Shown piece after piece: positions 63,245 through 64,000 of a stretch of DNA of 64,000 bases. The translations under genes were made by a program, and so were the position numbers. Position 1 is the first letter of the stretch. Each line of letters opens with the position of its first letter. The notes under the pieces were generated by a model, which searched no databases, was not told where the DNA came from, and worked only from the letters and a program-made list of their open reading frames with translations. Source of the stretch: Steroidobacter denitrificans. GTDB lineage: Bacteria > Pseudomonadota > Gammaproteobacteria > Steroidobacterales > Steroidobacteraceae. The stretch is taken from contig NZ_CP011971.1 in assembly GCF_001579945.1 (NCBI RefSeq), forward strand, positions 2,444,001 to 2,508,000. Direction: 5' to 3'.

Positions 63245-64000
63245 ATGCTCCATGAATTCTTCCAGGGATTCGTTTCCCGATACTTGCGTTCGCTTTATGT
63301 TCTGCCGACAGTCTTTGCGGTCGCGGCGCCCATTGAAGGGTTGGCGGCGACCCAATGCGTCAATCCGGAAGCTCCGGCCCCATTGGAGGTCTGCGTCGAG
63401 GATTCAGGCGCCCCGGGCGTATGGGTCGATCAGCCGAATGGACGGTGGCAGCAGTACTATAGCGGACACTCCTGGGGCTCGCTGGTCTGGCTGGACGGCC
63501 TCAATACCAGCATGCGCTTCGGCAGCGGCTATCTCGGCGGCACCCCCTGGAGCACGCAGTCCAATACGACGACCGGCACGGGCGCTGCGAACGACCCTTA
63601 CGTGATCACGACCATCGCCGATCTCGGCGCAACCAATGTGCGCTTCACCCAGAAGATCTCCTATGTCAATGGCGATCGCAGCATCCGCAAGACTTGGTCG
63701 TTCGAGAACACCGGCGAGACGACCTTCGATGACCTGCGCTTCTTTCATGGCGGAGATACCTATTTCGGCGGTCAGGACTCCGCTCGCAGCTGGTATGACA
63801 GCGGCAATGCCATGGTGTATGTCACCAATTCTGATTTCACCAATTCCGGCTATATGGGGTTCTATCCCAACCCGGCAACGCCCGCGGCGCGCTATTTCAG
63901 CGGGCGCTACAGTACCGGAAGAACGCAGGCGATGGCAGGGGAGTTATCCAACACCGCAGACTCGAGTTTTCTGGATGCCGGCTATGTCCTGCAGTGGAAT
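63245..64000 (+). CDS. Secreted protein of unknown function, N-terminal part
   Basis: The ATG at 63245 opens a frame that runs 252 codons off the right edge. Residues 1-36 form a signal peptide with hydrophobic LYVLPTVFAVAAPIEGLAA and a likely cut after GLAA. The mature part is rich in Gly, Ser, Thr, Tyr and Trp with beta-strand patterns (WSFENTGETTFDDLRFF, GGDTYFGGQDSARSWYD). That suggests a surface or extracellular beta-rich protein, perhaps with a C-terminal sorting or anchor domain beyond the window. No family is recognised. A frame starting at 63252 is a shadow. Confidence 0.7.
   Translation, partial: MLHEFFQGFVSRYLRSLYVLPTVFAVAAPIEGLAATQCVNPEAPAPLEVCVEDSGAPGVWVDQPNGRWQQYYSGHSWGSLVWLDGLNTSMRFGSGYLGGTPWSTQSNTTTGTGAANDPYVITTIADLGATNVRFTQKISYVNGDRSIRKTWSFENTGETTFDDLRFFHGGDTYFGGQDSARSWYDSGNAMVYVTNSDFTNSGYMGFYPNPATPAARYFSGRYSTGRTQAMAGELSNTADSSFLDAGYVLQWN

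Overview
The window is GC-rich, densely packed bacterial chromosome. Several gene orders are typical of Gammaproteobacteria: rpsT divergent from murJ-ribF-ileS-lspA-ispH, rplU-rpmA-obgE divergent from ispB, aceE-aceF-lpdA, cysJ-cysI and ccoI-ccoS. MaeB, TamA/TamB, RNase T, an E. coli-type PyrC and a CGFS monothiol glutaredoxin agree with this. I cannot name the genus from sequence alone. There is no rRNA and no CRISPR, and no intact mobile element; accessory material is limited to remnants and short repeats.

Layout. 1-6.5 kb: respiration and copper (NnrS tail, SirB2-like protein, a kinase-like/ATPase fusion, CcoI, CcoS, a TauE/SafE-like membrane protein with a His-rich tail). 6.5-10.9 kb: arginase with a divergent Lrp-type regulator, a PBP7-type endopeptidase, AcpH, and a repeat-rich gene-poor interval with a peroxiredoxin stub. 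10.9-21.9 kb: sulfite reductase cysJI, an amidase, glutathione reductase, MarC, malic enzyme MaeB and a DAHP synthase. 22-32 kb: tamB-tamA, PutA and its divergent Lrp-type regulator. 32-39.4 kb: quinone oxidoreductase and the pyruvate dehydrogenase genes. 39.4-50.3 kb: M17 aminopeptidase-pyrC-rnt (4-base overlaps), grxD, nadC, a GAF-PAS-PAS-GGDEF-EAL protein, a CDF metal exporter, a DUF374 acyltransferase and a lone prepilin. 50.6-62.1 kb: a Fur-family regulator, tRNA-Thr, the ispH/lspA/ileS/ribF/murJ block, rpsT, obgE, rpmA, rplU and ispB. 62.1-64 kb: a GNAT-toxin remnant, tRNA-Pro, a decayed integron-cassette-like unit and the start of a secreted protein.

How genes work together. Two amino-acid catabolic enzymes (arginase, PutA) each have a divergent Lrp/AsnC neighbour. 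PDH, PutA, MaeB and NadC feed central carbon and NAD metabolism. CcoI, CcoS, the SafE-like protein and the CDF exporter handle metals.

The most striking observations are: (1) an unannotated leader peptide of 26 residues with a Tyr/Phe/Trp cluster, followed by a strong terminator, directly upstream of DAHP synthase, which is the architecture of an aromatic amino-acid attenuator; (2) an attC-like half-site abutting a decayed small ORF next to tRNA-Pro, suggesting a solitary integron gene cassette; (3) two intergenic palindromes that share their outer and inner stem blocks but have different, internally complementary middle blocks, which is covariation within a structured repeat family.
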